64,000 nucleotides of DNA from Endozoicomonas sp. OPT23 (GCF_009653635.1 NZ_PPFD01000007.1:124974-188973); one strand, 5' to 3'; positions 17,065-28,003 are shown, counted from the stretch's first letter. Notes: generated from the sequence alone by a model not told the origin. Translations and numbers: made by a program.

Positions 17065-17091
17065 GATCAATCCAATACGATCAATCCAATA
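17065..17091. repeat. Tandem duplication upstream of folD
   Basis: Two exact 13-base copies of GATCAATCCAATA separated by a single C, giving a 14-base period. It lies about 100 bases before the folD start. Confidence 0.9.
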
Positions 17092-17188
17092 AAAAGTTTT
17101 GCAGGAAATTAACGATGCAGCGTCATATTCAGGACATTTCACTGGTAGAATACAGGGCTTGTCATACCAACAGGCATCCACCACGAAC

Positions 17189-18040
17189 ATGACCGCAAGC
17201 ATCATCGACGGCAAAGCGATCGCCGCAGAATTAAAAGACACTATTGCTGAACGCGTTAAGGAAAGAGTGCAGCAGGGATTAAGAGTGCCCGGCCTGGCCG
17301 TCATTCTGATTGGTGATGATCCCGCCTCACAGGTTTACGTAGGTAATAAAAGAAGAGACTGTGAGCGTGTTGGCTTTCATTCAGTTTCCCACGACCTGCC
17401 TGCCGCCACCAGCGAACAGGATCTGCTGGAACTGATTGACCAGCTTAACGACGATCCGGCCATCGACGGCATCCTGGTTCAGCTGCCCCTGCCCGACCAC
17501 ATTAATACTGATCTGGTGATTGAACGTATTCGCCCGGATAAGGATGTGGACGGTTTCCACCCTTACAACATTGGCCGTCTGGTTCAGCGAGTTCCGGTTC
17601 TTCGTCCCTGCACACCAAAGGGTGTCATGACATTACTGGAAAGCACCGGCCAGCCAGTTCGTGGCAAAAATGCCGTTATTGTTGGCGCTTCAAATATTGT
17701 CGGCCGCCCGATGACCATGGAACTCCTGCTTGCCGGCTGCACTACAACGACCTGCCACCGCTTTACCCATGATCTGGACAAGGTTGTGTCTCAGGCCGAA
17801 ATTCTGGTGGTTGCTGTCGGCAAGCCTGGCATTGTTAAGGGCGACTGGGTGAAAGAAGGCGCCATCGTTATTGATGTTGGCATCAACCGTATGGACGATG
17901 GTCGTCTGTGTGGTGATATCGAGTTTGATAAAGCCACTGAAAAAGCCGGCTGGATCACTCCTGTTCCAGGTGGTGTTGGGCCGATGACAGTAGCAACCCT
18001 GCTTGAGAATACGCTTTACGCGGCTGAGCACCTGCATTAA
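17189..18040 (+). CDS. folD: Methylenetetrahydrofolate dehydrogenase/cyclohydrolase FolD
   Basis: A bifunctional 283-residue enzyme interconverting methylene-, methenyl- and formyl-tetrahydrofolate with NADP. The start [16 protein letters not shown] matches the family; 30 codons upstream are in frame but do not resemble FolD. Clear blocks are [14 protein letters not shown] (with the catalytic Lys), [45 protein letters not shown] and [15 protein letters not shown]. Single gene divergent from the tRNA operon. Confidence 0.96.
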   Translation: MTASIIDGKAIAAELKDTIAERVKERVQQGLRVPGLAVILIGDDPASQVYVGNKRRDCERVGFHSVSHDLPAATSEQDLLELIDQLNDDPAIDGILVQLPLPDHINTDLVIERIRPDKDVDGFHPYNIGRLVQRVPVLRPCTPKGVMTLLESTGQPVRGKNAVIVGASNIVGRPMTMELLLAGCTTTTCHRFTHDLDKVVSQAEILVVAVGKPGIVKGDWVKEGAIVIDVGINRMDDGRLCGDIEFDKATEKAGWITPVPGGVGPMTVATLLENTLYAAEHLH

Positions 18041-18122
18041 TCATAACGAAACGGGCAGTGTGCTTTTTTTACATACTGCCTCACCTTTCCATCATGCCGA
18101 CCTGATAAATACTCATTCCATC

Positions 18123-19301
18123 TCACTGCATCAAAGTCTGTAACTGCTTATTCTCAGACCTTCTGCATTGCAATATTTCATTTCTGAACAAAATGCCATC
18201 AAGCATGGCAAGCGCACATAAATTGGCACCCGTATTGCCATAGACTGGTAAAAATCCACCCGCCGCTCTGATTTCTCTAACCACTCCCCCTATCAGGAGA
18301 TGCTCCACAGAGGTCAATGGTAAAAGTCGACTCGTTATCAATCGATTGAAGAACTGCTCGACAAAATAAACTCTGCCTCCGCCCACCCTTTCCAGCAATT
18401 TTATATATTTTTCATATCCCTGATTGGCCATGTAACGCCTGATAGCTGACAACACTTTAGTCAGTTCTGCATCTGAAATACTATGATCAGAAATCAGCTC
18501 ACCTAACTCAATATCGATATTGAACAATCGATCATCACTCGATCGTATTTCATTAATATTGATCGCCAGCGCCGTACCAAGATTCCCTTCCACATCCAGA
18601 CAGTACAAACCATTACTTGCTAATACTATATCCAAACCAGAGCGCATACACGCTGCTGCGTTTCTCAGCACCAGAGGCAGCCCCTCCTCTCCATCCGGGC
18701 AGGTTGCAGAAAGGCTATGATCGAGGTAATGCGGACTGATGTTTTTACAATTTTTACGTAGCGAGTCCAGTTCAGAGCTATCCCTTTTCATCCATCCAGC
18801 TCTTTGAGGGTAATTCGCCCCATTCACTAACTCTGATAGCAACGGCCAGTACGACTCTTCCGCAGGCTTCAGTAATAAACCGGAATGAATGACTGTTGTT
18901 GATATTTTCCTGGATTCCGGAGAGTCTTCCCCATCAGCGAAAACAATATCAAAACCCTTTTGAACCCAGTAACATGCCCGATTCAAAACGACGGGCAGAT
19001 TCCCTATGCTTTGATCACCTAACGGGATCTGTGCAAAATCATTCGATAGTCTCAGAACATCATTATCGACATCATAGCTGGCAAGGCTGCTGATACATTC
19101 TATCACCCTTTCAGTCAATCCATCGGTCAATCCTTCAGCCGACTCCCGATTTCCAAAGCATTTGCTTTCCAGAGCCTGCTGATAAGAACCCGATGGCAAC
19201 TCAAATACAGAGTCCAGACAGCCAGCCCATACCTGTGGCTGCCAGAGAGCCGCTGAAAAAGCGAAAACCATGCAAGCAATTCTTTTTATAGAAGCCTTCA
19301 T
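18123..19301 (-). CDS. Secreted hypothetical protein with an internal duplication
   Basis: A 392-residue protein of unknown family. I use the ATG at 19301 because the protein then starts with a normal signal peptide (MKASIKRIACMVFAFSAAL, cleavage near VWA-GC); a GTG at 19340 would add 13 residues. The mature part has many cysteines. Two segments resemble each other: LPVVLNRACYWVQKGFDIV and LPLVLRNAAACMRSGLDIV, about 106 residues apart, with roughly ten identities in 23, so the protein probably contains two copies of a Cys-containing domain. The C-terminal third is helical. It is alone between folD and rhlE; no enzymatic motif is seen. Confidence 0.6.
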   Translation of the reverse strand: MKASIKRIACMVFAFSAALWQPQVWAGCLDSVFELPSGSYQQALESKCFGNRESAEGLTDGLTERVIECISSLASYDVDNDVLRLSNDFAQIPLGDQSIGNLPVVLNRACYWVQKGFDIVFADGEDSPESRKISTTVIHSGLLLKPAEESYWPLLSELVNGANYPQRAGWMKRDSSELDSLRKNCKNISPHYLDHSLSATCPDGEEGLPLVLRNAAACMRSGLDIVLASNGLYCLDVEGNLGTALAININEIRSSDDRLFNIDIELGELISDHSISDAELTKVLSAIRRYMANQGYEKYIKLLERVGGGRVYFVEQFFNRLITSRLLPLTSVEHLLIGGVVREIRAAGGFLPVYGNTGANLCALAMLDGILFRNEILQCRRSENKQLQTLMQ

Positions 19302-19495
19302 AGGCAGTACTGATTTTAACCAGAGAAATATCCTGAGCACAGGCTAGACAGTAATCCACTCTGTAACAAGGACGGTTCAAACAGGAAATTAGGCAAATAC
19401 AGGTAGAATACCAAACATTCTCCAGATGGCTTTTCCATTTACAGGCAGGAAATAAGCGACCTTCTAAAACAAGATCGCCTATAGAACGAATAATA

Positions 19496-20860
19496 TCAGG
19501 AAGTTTTATTGCCCTGTGCAGGCTTTCTTCTCGGTTTACTGCTCGCCGGTTTTCTGGACGCAGGCGAACGCTCTACTCCTTTCTCACCAGAGCCTTTATA
19601 GGTCGGCTTATTGCTTCTGCGAGGACTTCTGGCAGGACGCTCGCCACCCTCTCTACGCTCCTGCGGTTTTCTAGGCTTCTTCGGTTTTTTGGCTTTTGGC
19701 TTTCTCAACACAGTGTCTTCAACACCGTGAATAGCCTCATAACCCTCAATAGGCTCGCGATCGATTTGCTTCTGAATCAGGTTTTCAATATCTTTCAGCT
19801 GCTTAGCTTCATCGGCTGACACCAGAGATACAGCCTGACCGGTAGCGCCTGCACGGCCAGTACGACCAATACGGTGAACGTAATCTTCCGGCACATTCGG
19901 CAGATCAAAGTTAACCACCTGCGGCAGCTGATCAATATCAAGACCACGGGCAGCAATATCCGTCGCAATCAGCGCCTGAATCTCACCACTCTTGAACTCG
20001 GCCAGAGCCCGGGTTCTGGCACCCTGACTTTTATTGCCATGAATAGCAGCGGCTTTAATACCAGCACTTTCCAGCATCTTGGTAATACGATTGGCGCCAT
20101 GTTTGGTACGACTGAACACCAACACCTGATGCCACTTGTTGTCTTTGATCAGTTTGATCAAGACTTTGGTTTTGCTGGATTTATCAACAATGTGCAGCCA
20201 CTGCCTAACGGCTTTTACCGTTGAGTTAGGTGGCGTTACAGACACTTCCACCGGATCGTGAACAATGGTTTTGGCCAGCGCACGAATATCATCGGAGAAG
20301 GTAGCGGAAAACATCAGATTCTGACGATTGGTTGGAATCAACTTCAAAATTCGGCGGATATCGTGGATAAAGCCCATATCCAGCATACGATCCGCTTCAT
20401 CCAGCACCAGCACTTCCAGCTGACGGAAACGAACAGCATTCTGTTGATACAGATCCAGCAGACGACCCGGTGTTGCCACCAGAATGTCAGTACCGCGACG
20501 CAGCTTCTGCATCTGCGGATTAATTTTTACACCACCGAACACCACATTGGAGCGCAGTGGCAAATGACGGCCGTAGGTTTCAACACTCTCCTGCACCTGT
20601 GCAGCCAGCTCGCGGGTTGGCGTCAACACCAACGCCCTCACTTCATTGGTACCTACTTTCGGGCCAGTGCTCAACCTTTCCAGCAACGGCAGGGTAAAAC
20701 CTGCTGTTTTACCGGTACCGGTCTGGGCTGCAGCCATAACATCTTTACCAGACAGCACAGCAGGAATAGCCTGCTGCTGAATAGGTGAAGGCGTGGTGTA
20801 CCCTTTTTGCTCGACCGCTTTGAGAATGGCTTCAGAAAGGCCGAGATCAGAAAAACTCAT
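19496..20860 (-). CDS. rhlE: DEAD-box ATP-dependent RNA helicase, RhlE type
   Basis: A 454-residue RNA helicase acting in ribosome assembly and RNA turnover. The start MSFSDLGLS is the RhlE norm; a GTG three codons upstream is possible. Motifs in order: Q motif (YTTPSPIQ), I AQTGTGKT, Ia [22 protein letters not shown] region [33 protein letters not shown]. The last 75 residues are Lys/Arg/Pro-rich, a disordered RNA-binding tail. Monocistronic. Confidence 0.92.
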   Translation of the reverse strand: MSFSDLGLSEAILKAVEQKGYTTPSPIQQQAIPAVLSGKDVMAAAQTGTGKTAGFTLPLLERLSTGPKVGTNEVRALVLTPTRELAAQVQESVETYGRHLPLRSNVVFGGVKINPQMQKLRRGTDILVATPGRLLDLYQQNAVRFRQLEVLVLDEADRMLDMGFIHDIRRILKLIPTNRQNLMFSATFSDDIRALAKTIVHDPVEVSVTPPNSTVKAVRQWLHIVDKSSKTKVLIKLIKDNKWHQVLVFSRTKHGANRITKMLESAGIKAAAIHGNKSQGARTRALAEFKSGEIQALIATDIAARGLDIDQLPQVVNFDLPNVPEDYVHRIGRTGRAGATGQAVSLVSADEAKQLKDIENLIQKQIDREPIEGYEAIHGVEDTVLRKPKAKKPKKPRKPQERREGGERPARSPRRSNKPTYKGSGEKGVERSPASRKPASSKPRRKPAQGNKTS

Positions 20861-20946
20861 AGTGTTCACTCATTTAGTGCTCTCTCATAGAGAGATCAAG
20901 CTACGTCGTTCACACCTGGAGAAACGCCGACAACTTATTACAGTAT

Positions 20947-20972
20947 CTATTCACTGCAACTATTCACTGTAA
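20947..20972. repeat. 13-base tandem duplication upstream of rhlE
   Basis: CTATTCACTGCAA followed directly by CTATTCACTGTAA, one mismatch, in the rhlE/cysS gap. The remainder of that 280-base gap shows only the hairpin at 21106. Confidence 0.85.
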
Positions 20973-21105
20973 CTATCTGATTGTATTTAGAAATATCAGG
21001 TGAAATCAGAAAAGACAGAAGGTATGCCCATTGAAAATAGCGAGACCATTGGCTGCTCACATTTCCAAATACTTTGGGCATGGGAAGGTTTAAATAATAG
21101 AAGAG

Positions 21106-21129
21106 TTCTGCAGGCTTTCGCCTGCAGAA
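21106..21129 (-). terminator. Hairpin after cysS
   Basis: Perfect ten-base stem TTCTGCAGGC / GCCTGCAGAA with a GAAA tetraloop on the minus strand, 14 bases past the cysS stop. The tract behind it (CTCTTCTATTATTT) is only moderately T-rich. Confidence 0.65.
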
Positions 21130-21142
21130 TCAGAGGGATTAC

Positions 21143-22531
21143 TCAGCGCTCAATGCGCCAGGTAGTCCCTTCACGGGAATCCTGAAGAATAATACCCTGC
21201 GCCGCCAATTCATCACGAATACGGTCAGACTCGGCAAAGTCTTTCGCCTTCTTGGCGTCTTTACGTTTCTGAATCATCTCTTCGATCCAGGTGTCGTCAA
21301 CATCAGAGCCACTCTTCAGAAACTCTTCTGGGCTGCGCTGGAGAATACCCAGAATGCCGCCCAGTTTTACCAGCAAAGCCGCCAGAGGCAGAGCCTTCTG
21401 TTCGTCTTCGCTGCGAACCTTGTTCAGTTCACGAACCAGTTCGAACAGAGATGCCAGAGCTTCCGGCGTATTGAAGTCATCGTCCATGGCCGCCATGAAC
21501 TTATCTTCAAAGGCTGTGCCTGCAGCAGTCTCAACACCGTCCAGAGACAACTCTTTCAGAGCGGTATAAAGACGTTCCAGACGCACACCGGCTTCTTTCA
21601 GGCTCTCTTCGGAATAGTTCACCGGGCTGCGGTACTGACTGGAAATCAGGAAGTAGCGAACCACTTCATCATCGTAACTGTTCAGCACTTCACGGATAGT
21701 GAAGAAGTTACCCAGGCTCTTGGACATCTTGACGTTATCAATGCGAATCGCACCGGAATGCATCCAGGTATTTACAAAGGTTGCGCCGTTAGCCGCTTCA
21801 CTCTGGGCAATCTCGTTTTCATGGTGCGGAAACTTAAGGTCAGAACCACCACCGTGAATATCGAAGGTATCGCCCAGGCAGCATTTGCCCATCACCGAGC
21901 ATTCAATGTGCCAGCCAGGGCGGCCTTCACCCCATGGAGACGTCCAGCTTGGTTCGCCTGGTTTGGCGCCTTTCCAGAGTACAAAGTCCAAAGGATCTTC
22001 TTTCTGTTCTTCCACTTCGATACGGGCACCGGACTCCAGCTCTTCCAGAACCTTGCCGGACAGCTTGCCGTAGCCGTCGAACTTGCGAACGCGATAGTAA
22101 ACATCACCGTTACCCGGTGCGTAGGCAAAACCTTTGTCGATCAGATCGGCGATCATCTCGATCATGCCGCCAACGTGCGCAGTCGCACGAGGCTCCTGAT
22201 CGGGATCGATATTACCCAGACGCTGGAAGTCTTCACGCATGGCTGCGATCATGCGATCCGTCAGCACATCAATGGTTTCACCGCTTTCAACAGCACGACG
22301 AATGATCTTGTCATCAATGTCAGTGACGTTACGAACGTAGGTCAGGTTATAACCCCTGGCACGCAGATAACGGGACACCACGTCGAACGCGGTCACGGTA
22401 CGGGCGTGGCCAATATGACAGAAGTCGTACACGGTCATGCCGCATACGTACATGCGCACATGATTCTCATCCAGCGGCTTGAAGACTTCTTTCTGTCGCG
22501 TCAGCGAGTTATAAATCTTTAACACTTTCAA
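21143..22531 (-). CDS. cysS: Cysteine-tRNA ligase
   Basis: A class I aminoacyl-tRNA synthetase of 462 residues. It shows the zinc-site Cys in YVCGMTVYD, the HIGH motif as CHIGHARTV, the second zinc cluster around HIECSVMG and [13 protein letters not shown], and the KMSKS loop ([12 protein letters not shown]). The C-terminal helical anticodon-binding domain ends in the conserved segment [19 protein letters not shown]. Length and order are standard. Same strand as glnS, with about 140 bases between them; separate promoters are likely. Confidence 0.97.
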   Translation of the reverse strand: MKVLKIYNSLTRQKEVFKPLDENHVRMYVCGMTVYDFCHIGHARTVTAFDVVSRYLRARGYNLTYVRNVTDIDDKIIRRAVESGETIDVLTDRMIAAMREDFQRLGNIDPDQEPRATAHVGGMIEMIADLIDKGFAYAPGNGDVYYRVRKFDGYGKLSGKVLEELESGARIEVEEQKEDPLDFVLWKGAKPGEPSWTSPWGEGRPGWHIECSVMGKCCLGDTFDIHGGGSDLKFPHHENEIAQSEAANGATFVNTWMHSGAIRIDNVKMSKSLGNFFTIREVLNSYDDEVVRYFLISSQYRSPVNYSEESLKEAGVRLERLYTALKELSLDGVETAAGTAFEDKFMAAMDDDFNTPEALASLFELVRELNKVRSEDEQKALPLAALLVKLGGILGILQRSPEEFLKSGSDVDDTWIEEMIQKRKDAKKAKDFAESDRIRDELAAQGIILQDSREGTTWRIER

Positions 22532-22669
22532 TATCCTGTAGCCTTTTATTAAGGCCTTTTCTCTTTAGCCATTAATTTAATGAATAGAGAGATTTTCTCC
22601 AGACAGGGTTCTGAACACTTTATGAATAAGCATTCATTACCCTGCATATCGAATTTTTAATCTACTGTC

Positions 22670-24367
22670 TTATGCTTTCTTGGCCCAGGTATCTTTCAGG
22701 CCAATGGTCAGGTTAAAGACCGGCTTTTCAGCAGAGTGATCGTAACGATCAGCAACAAAATAACCTTCACGTTCAAACTGGAAACTGCTTTCCGGAGCAG
22801 CCTTCACCAGAGAAGGCTCAACCCATGCGGTCTGCACTTTCAGGGACTCAGGATTGATATGATCCATAAAGTCCTCATCGCCCTTGTCCGGAGCCGCATG
22901 AGTAAACAGACGGTCGTACATGCGTAGTTCCGCTTCCTGACCTTCAGAGGCGGATACCCAGTGAATCACACCACGAGGGCGCACACCTTCCGGCGGGTTC
23001 TCTCCCACTGTACCCGGAATGTAGCTGCAACGCAGTTCAACGATTTCACCACTGTCATCTTTAATGGTTTCTTCGTGTTTGATCACATAAGTGCTGCGCA
23101 GACGAATGTATTCGTCGGTCACCAGACGCTTGAACTTCTTACGAGACATAGTGTTGTCTTCGCTGAAGTCAGCACGGTCGATGTAGAGTTCACGGGTGAA
23201 TGGCAGTACACGCTCGCCCAGTTCCGGCTTGTTCGGATGCGCTGGCGCCGTCATTTCCTGTACTTCACCTTCGGGCAGGTTGGTAATCACCACCTTGAGA
23301 GGGTTCAGCACGGCCATGGCACGGCCTGCGTTCTGGTTCAGGTCGTCACGAATAGCGTGTTCCAGCATGGAGACATCGGCAATACCGTCGGAACGGCTGA
23401 CACCGACCATATCAGAGAACTTGCGAATGGAGTAAGGCGTGTAACCACGACGACGCATACCGGAAACGGTCGGCATCCGTGGATCATCCCAAGCTACAAC
23501 CAGATTCTCATCCACCAGCTTCTTCAGCTTACGCTTGCTGGTCACTGTGTAGTTGATGTTGGTGCGGGCAAACTCATACTGACGAGGCCTGGACGGTACC
23601 GGCAGATTCTCGATAAACCATTCGTACAGCGGACGGTGATCCTGGAATTCCAGCGTACAGATGGAGTGGGTCACCCCTTCAATGGCGTCTTCCTGACCAT
23701 GAGCAAAGTCATAACTTGGGTAGATGCACCACTTATCACCGGTCTGGTGATGAGGCACCTTACGAATACGGTAGAGAATCGGATCACGCATATTCATATT
23801 GGAATTCTGCAGATCGATCTTGGCGCGCAGGCTTACCTGCCCTTCTTCGTACTCACCGGCACGCATCTTTTCGAACTCGGCCAGATTTTCTTCCACAGAG
23901 CGCTTGCGGCACTCGGTCTCAACACCTGGGGTATTGAAGTCACCACGGTTCTTCGCCATGGACCCGGCGTTCTGGTGATCAACGTAGGCTTTGCCTTCCT
24001 TGATCAGATGAATCGCCCAGTTGTAGAACTGGTCAAAATAGCTGGAGGCGTAACGCACTTCACCATTCCAGTTAAAGCCCAGCCATTTCACATCTTCCTG
24101 AATGGCATCGACATAAACTTGCTCTTCCTTCTCCGGATTGGTGTCATCAAAACGAAGGTTACACTGGCCATTAAACCTTTCTGCCAGACCGAAGTTCAGA
24201 CAGATAGAGGTAGCGTGACCGATATGCAGGAAACCGTTAGGCTCCGGCGGGAAACGGGTCTGGACAGACGGGACAACGCCCTCAGCCAGATCCTTTTCGA
24301 TGATCTGTTCCAGAAAGTTAAGAGGTTTGCTGGATTCAGTCTGTGTAGATGTGTCTGTTGTGCTCAT
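22670..24367 (-). CDS. glnS: Glutamine-tRNA ligase
   Basis: A class I synthetase of 565 residues charging tRNA-Gln. I start at MSTTDTSTQ (24367), near the known N terminus; 25 more codons upstream are in frame. Motifs: PPEPNGFLHIGHATS, FDDTNPEKE, the SYDFAHGQEDAIEGVTHSIC segment, and a KMSKS-equivalent (TMSRKKFKRL). The C-terminal beta-barrel anticodon domain is complete. A 490-codon open frame on the opposite strand is a codon-bias shadow. Confidence 0.97.
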   Translation of the reverse strand: MSTTDTSTQTESSKPLNFLEQIIEKDLAEGVVPSVQTRFPPEPNGFLHIGHATSICLNFGLAERFNGQCNLRFDDTNPEKEEQVYVDAIQEDVKWLGFNWNGEVRYASSYFDQFYNWAIHLIKEGKAYVDHQNAGSMAKNRGDFNTPGVETECRKRSVEENLAEFEKMRAGEYEEGQVSLRAKIDLQNSNMNMRDPILYRIRKVPHHQTGDKWCIYPSYDFAHGQEDAIEGVTHSICTLEFQDHRPLYEWFIENLPVPSRPRQYEFARTNINYTVTSKRKLKKLVDENLVVAWDDPRMPTVSGMRRRGYTPYSIRKFSDMVGVSRSDGIADVSMLEHAIRDDLNQNAGRAMAVLNPLKVVITNLPEGEVQEMTAPAHPNKPELGERVLPFTRELYIDRADFSEDNTMSRKKFKRLVTDEYIRLRSTYVIKHEETIKDDSGEIVELRCSYIPGTVGENPPEGVRPRGVIHWVSASEGQEAELRMYDRLFTHAAPDKGDEDFMDHINPESLKVQTAWVEPSLVKAAPESSFQFEREGYFVADRYDHSAEKPVFNLTIGLKDTWAKKA

Positions 24368-24512
24368 TGCAACCGGCATCTTGGAGAGGAAGTGATTCTG
24401 AATGCCTTTGGAAACAGGCGGCAAAATCAGAAATAGGTTCAAACGGTGAAGAGTACCACTTACTGGAAATCAGGTAAAACAGAAGCCGATGATTCAAAGA
24501 GTTACCGTACAA

Positions 24513-25229
24513 TCATTTCATCGTCAGAGACATTATGATGGCCGTTATAGAACCAATAAGAAGTTGTCCATAGAACTTCCAGGTCAAAACCGGAAAGCTG
24601 TCATTGATTGAATTTTTCCCGTCGTCACTCACGGAATACCGGGAACAGCTGCCCTGATTATTGTAACCGATCGTCAGATTCTTCACCCCCCATGCTTTGT
24701 CATACACCTCTGTATTCCAGGCAGTGTGGCACTCAGGGAAATGTGACGAACTTTTTAAAACTATCTGAAGGTTTTGTTCATTTACGGTGATCCCTGACTG
24801 GGCAATAAGCGTCAGCATTTGATAGATGTAGTCAGGGGCAGGGATGATCAATTTATAGCCAGGCATATCAAACCCAACATAGTCAAACGCTGCCAGAATC
24901 GAACTCTCTCCTGAGGCAGTATCTCTAAGCGTCCCTGATAAGACCTGTTTTACCTTCTCAGCCGTCAAGTCACTGCAGCCATAAGCTTCTTCAGAGTAGT
25001 TGGTGCCTTCAGGCAATGAAGAAATACAGAGTGTTTCGTGTAACTCCCGATGCTCCCCTGCCACCACCAATGAGAGGTAGTAATCAAAAGCAAGCCCATG
25101 AAAAAATGACTGATATCTGATTACGGGACTCTTTGACCAAACAGATGGCGTTTTCTGCGCCTGCACATCCGCAACATAAGGCAATAACAGCAAAACACTG
25201 TAAAAAAACAATCTTGAGGGCAGTGTCAT
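24513..25229 (-). CDS. Secreted, C-terminally anchored hypothetical protein
   Basis: A 238-residue protein not recognised. The signal peptide (RLFFYSVLLLLPYVADVQA) is clear, the ectodomain has at least four cysteines, and a hydrophobic C-terminal helix (LLIGSITAIIMSLTM) ends the protein with a single Lys. The layout echoes the 216-residue protein at 5.8 kb, although I cannot align the two convincingly. It sits between glnS and ppiB, transcribed away from ppiB. Likely an envelope protein restricted to this lineage. Confidence 0.55.
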   Translation of the reverse strand: MTLPSRLFFYSVLLLLPYVADVQAQKTPSVWSKSPVIRYQSFFHGLAFDYYLSLVVAGEHRELHETLCISSLPEGTNYSEEAYGCSDLTAEKVKQVLSGTLRDTASGESSILAAFDYVGFDMPGYKLIIPAPDYIYQMLTLIAQSGITVNEQNLQIVLKSSSHFPECHTAWNTEVYDKAWGVKNLTIGYNNQGSCSRYSVSDDGKNSINDSFPVLTWKFYGQLLIGSITAIIMSLTMK

Positions 25230-25389
25230 ACCACTTCTTTCTTTGAGGGGGGAGATATCTGAGCTTAGAACGTAGAACTTGTCTCTAGTTCCTCATACAA
25301 TAAGATCGTTTTTACACGGCCTGCAGATAGGCCTAAAATTGCTTTGGATTATCATCAGAGCAATTCATCAAGCACAGGACTGAACCCTC

Positions 25390-25881
25390 ATGGTTGTACT
25401 GCACACCAACTTTGGCGACATCAAGCTGGAACTGGATGCTGAGAAAGCGCCGAAAACGGTTGCCAACTTTATCGAATATGTAAAAAGCGGTCATTTCGAC
25501 GGCACTATTTTCCACCGCATTATCGACGGTTTCATGATTCAGGGCGGCGGTTTCGAGCCAGGTATGGTTCAGAAAAGCAGCAATGCGCCTGTTGATAATG
25601 AAGCAGACAATGGCCTGAAGAACGAAGTCGGCACTGTTGCCATGGCTCGTACTATGGATCCACATTCTGCATCCAGCCAGTTCTTCATCAACGTCTCCAA
25701 CAACTCCTTCCTGAACCACAGTTCCAAAACTCCGGATGGCTGGGGCTACTGCGTATTCGGTAAGGTATCTGAAGGCATGGACGTGGTTAACAAGATGAAA
25801 GGCGCCAAGACCACTTTCCGCGCTGGCCATCAGGATGTACCGGTTGAAGATGTTGTTATTGAGTCTGTTGAGCTGGTGTGA
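25390..25881 (+). CDS. ppiB: Peptidyl-prolyl cis-trans isomerase B (cytoplasmic cyclophilin)
   Basis: A 163-residue cyclophilin accelerating proline isomerisation. The core reads [32 protein letters not shown] and [16 protein letters not shown], with the catalytic Arg in FHRI. There is no signal peptide, so it is the cytoplasmic form. lpxH starts five bases after its stop, so the two form an operon, a pairing seen in many gammaproteobacteria. Confidence 0.95.
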   Translation: MVVLHTNFGDIKLELDAEKAPKTVANFIEYVKSGHFDGTIFHRIIDGFMIQGGGFEPGMVQKSSNAPVDNEADNGLKNEVGTVAMARTMDPHSASSQFFINVSNNSFLNHSSKTPDGWGYCVFGKVSEGMDVVNKMKGAKTTFRAGHQDVPVEDVVIESVELV

Positions 25882-25885
25882 CTGA

Positions 25886-26617
25886 ATGACGGCAGCGTTT
25901 ATTTCTGACCTGCATCTGACACCTGAGCGCCCGGATATTTTCCGGGCGTTTGTGTCTTATATGGAGCATCAGGCTCTAAAGGTTAATGATCTCTATATCC
26001 TCGGTGACTTCTTTGAGTACTGGCTCGGCGATGACGCTATGGAAGCGTTTCATCACAATGTTGCCAGCCTGCTCAAGCAGTACACAGATTCCGGTAGAAA
26101 CATCTATCTGATGCCAGGCAATCGTGACTTCGCTATTGGTAAACAGTTTCTGAAACAGACTGGCGCCATCTGGCTGAAAGATCCCTGCACTATTAAGCTC
26201 AATGGTGAGAAGGTTTTACTGATGCATGGCGACCTGCTCTGCACCGAAGATAAGCAGTACCTGAAGTACCGAAAGATCATTCGCAGCCCGCTGGTGATGT
26301 TTTTGCTGCGAATGACACCGTTGAGTTACCGTAAAAATCTCGGTCGTAAAATCAGAGAAAATAGCCGTAAAGCCAAGACTGGTAAATCACTTGAGATTAT
26401 GGACGTAACCTCTGAATCTGTAAGTGATTTTATGATTCGCTATGGTGTTAAGACACTGGTTCATGGCCATACCCACAGGCCAAATATACATGATGTAGAC
26501 CTTCCTGATGATAAAGGTCAGCGTATTGTTCTGGGTGACTGGGATAAGTTGGGCTGGGAATTAATCGAAGCTGAAGGCGGCTTGAAACTACTGTCTTTTC
26601 CGATCACAGACGCATAA
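25886..26617 (+). CDS. lpxH: UDP-2,3-diacylglucosamine diphosphatase LpxH
   Basis: A 243-residue calcineurin-like phosphoesterase that makes lipid X from UDP-diacylglucosamine in lipid A synthesis. Metal-binding motifs are all present: SDLHLTPERPD, GDFFEYWLGDD, PGNRDF, HGDLLCTED and GHTHRPNIH. It acts at the inner membrane's cytoplasmic face. Second gene of ppiB-lpxH. Length is normal. Confidence 0.95.
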   Translation: MTAAFISDLHLTPERPDIFRAFVSYMEHQALKVNDLYILGDFFEYWLGDDAMEAFHHNVASLLKQYTDSGRNIYLMPGNRDFAIGKQFLKQTGAIWLKDPCTIKLNGEKVLLMHGDLLCTEDKQYLKYRKIIRSPLVMFLLRMTPLSYRKNLGRKIRENSRKAKTGKSLEIMDVTSESVSDFMIRYGVKTLVHGHTHRPNIHDVDLPDDKGQRIVLGDWDKLGWELIEAEGGLKLLSFPITDA

Positions 26618-26686
26618 AACCGAAGCAGCTCATTTGGCAAGCAAGTAATTCTCTATACTTCCCATCCTTTCTCTGTTCGAGGAACC

Positions 26687-28003
26687 ATGATGGGAAGCAC
26701 CCTGATTTTCAGTTGCAGCCTTATGGCCGGACTGCTTACAGCCATGCTGTTGTTAATCAGCCGCTGGCGCTTCCCTCCATTTATTGTTCTTTTAACCTCT
26801 GCCTGGCTTCTGGCTTTCTTATCCGGTATTGAAGTAAAAACCATCACCCCGATGATTGCTGCCGGCATGGGAAAAATGTTTGGTCATGTCGCACTGGTTA
26901 TTATTACAGGAACGCTTCTAGGCAAGATTCTTGAGCAATCCGGAGGTACAGTTCCACTGGCCGATAGACTGATTGCTCTGGCAGGTAATCGCTACCCTGT
27001 TCTGCCATTGGCAATAATGGGTTATTTTGTTTCTATTCCCGTTTACTGTGATTCCGGCTTTATCCTATTAAGTAGCCTTCGGCAGTCGCTGGCTGACCGG
27101 GGCAAAGGTCATCCGATCGCCCTGAATACCGGCCTTGCAGGCGGACTTTATGCCACTTCTGCTCTTGTTCCCCCAACACCCGGCCCTGCAGCAGCCGCAG
27201 TAATTCTGGGGCTCTCCCCTGGAGTCATTATCATCCCAGGCATGCTTCTGGCACTGGTGGCAACTCTGGTAGCAGTAGGCTGGGGGTCGCTGGTTGCCGG
27301 TGGTTTGCCCGATGCGAATTCAGTGAAACCGACTTCCAGTAAACAGAAAGAGTCCACCACAAATATTTTCGATTCAAACTGCTGGGCTCTTCTTCCTATT
27401 ACTCTGCCTCTACTACTGATGACTACGACTGCCAGTCAACACAACCAGGGACAATGGTTTGAAACTATTGGGCAACCCGTCAATGCACTACTCATCGGTG
27501 TTGTTGCAGCCATCCCCATGATTCGTCATTGCTCCAAGTCATTCAGTGAGTTACTGGCAGAGAGTATTAGTAGCAGTGCAGTTATTATTCTGATTATTAC
27601 TGCCGGAGGCGCTCTCGCAGAAGTACTCAGTGAAACGGGGCATGTTCAGCTGCTGGCCAGTTATTTACCTGTTTATATGGGACTCTTGCTGCCTTTCACT
27701 ATTGCCATGATATTCAAAGTGGCGCAAGGAGCAACAACTGTTGCCTTAATCAGTGCGGTCTCACTGGTTGAAGTCATGCTGCCAGCCCTGGGGCTTGATT
27801 CAGAAACCGGGCGAATTCTGGCACTGTTTTCCGCAGCAGCTGGCTCCCTGGTGGTTGCCCATGCGAACGACAGCTATTTCTGGGTAGTAACACAATTTGG
27901 TGGAATGGATGTAGCCACAGGCTATCGCAGTTTTACTATGGCTACCCTGTGGCAGGGGCTGACCTGTTTACTGATTGTGTTACTGGCTGGGCATTTTCTT
28001 TAG
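26687..28003 (+). CDS. GntP-family permease (gluconate or related sugar acid)
   Basis: A 438-residue inner-membrane transporter of about 12 helices. Family features are HVALVIITGTLLGKILEQSGG, the SIPVYCDSGF motif and TSALVPPTPGPAAAA, typical of the GntP group for gluconate, fructuronate or related hydroxy acids. GAGGAACC precedes the tandem ATGs. No kinase, dehydratase or regulator is adjacent, so the substrate cannot be fixed. It converges on brnQ with a shared terminator between. Confidence 0.88.
   Translation: MMGSTLIFSCSLMAGLLTAMLLLISRWRFPPFIVLLTSAWLLAFLSGIEVKTITPMIAAGMGKMFGHVALVIITGTLLGKILEQSGGTVPLADRLIALAGNRYPVLPLAIMGYFVSIPVYCDSGFILLSSLRQSLADRGKGHPIALNTGLAGGLYATSALVPPTPGPAAAAVILGLSPGVIIIPGMLLALVATLVAVGWGSLVAGGLPDANSVKPTSSKQKESTTNIFDSNCWALLPITLPLLLMTTTASQHNQGQWFETIGQPVNALLIGVVAAIPMIRHCSKSFSELLAESISSSAVIILIITAGGALAEVLSETGHVQLLASYLPVYMGLLLPFTIAMIFKVAQGATTVALISAVSLVEVMLPALGLDSETGRILALFSAAAGSLVVAHANDSYFWVVTQFGGMDVATGYRSFTMATLWQGLTCLLIVLLAGHFL

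Larger units (their letters stand above)
16870..17188. other. Intergenic region between the tRNA operon and folD
   Basis: This 319-base divergent gap contains the tRNA promoter (16905-16933) and a tandem duplication (17065-17091) ahead of folD. No gene is evident; the frame extended upstream of folD from 17099 has no family support. Confidence 0.5.

Noticed and set aside
18041-18122. Terminator after folD
   Set aside because: GGCAGT and ACTGCC flank a T tract lying inside the loop, not after the stem, so it is not a canonical terminator.
22961-24436. A 491-codon open frame opposite glnS
   Set aside because: It mirrors glnS exactly, has no family resemblance and arises from codon bias; similar antisense frames oppose clpX, tig and nirB.
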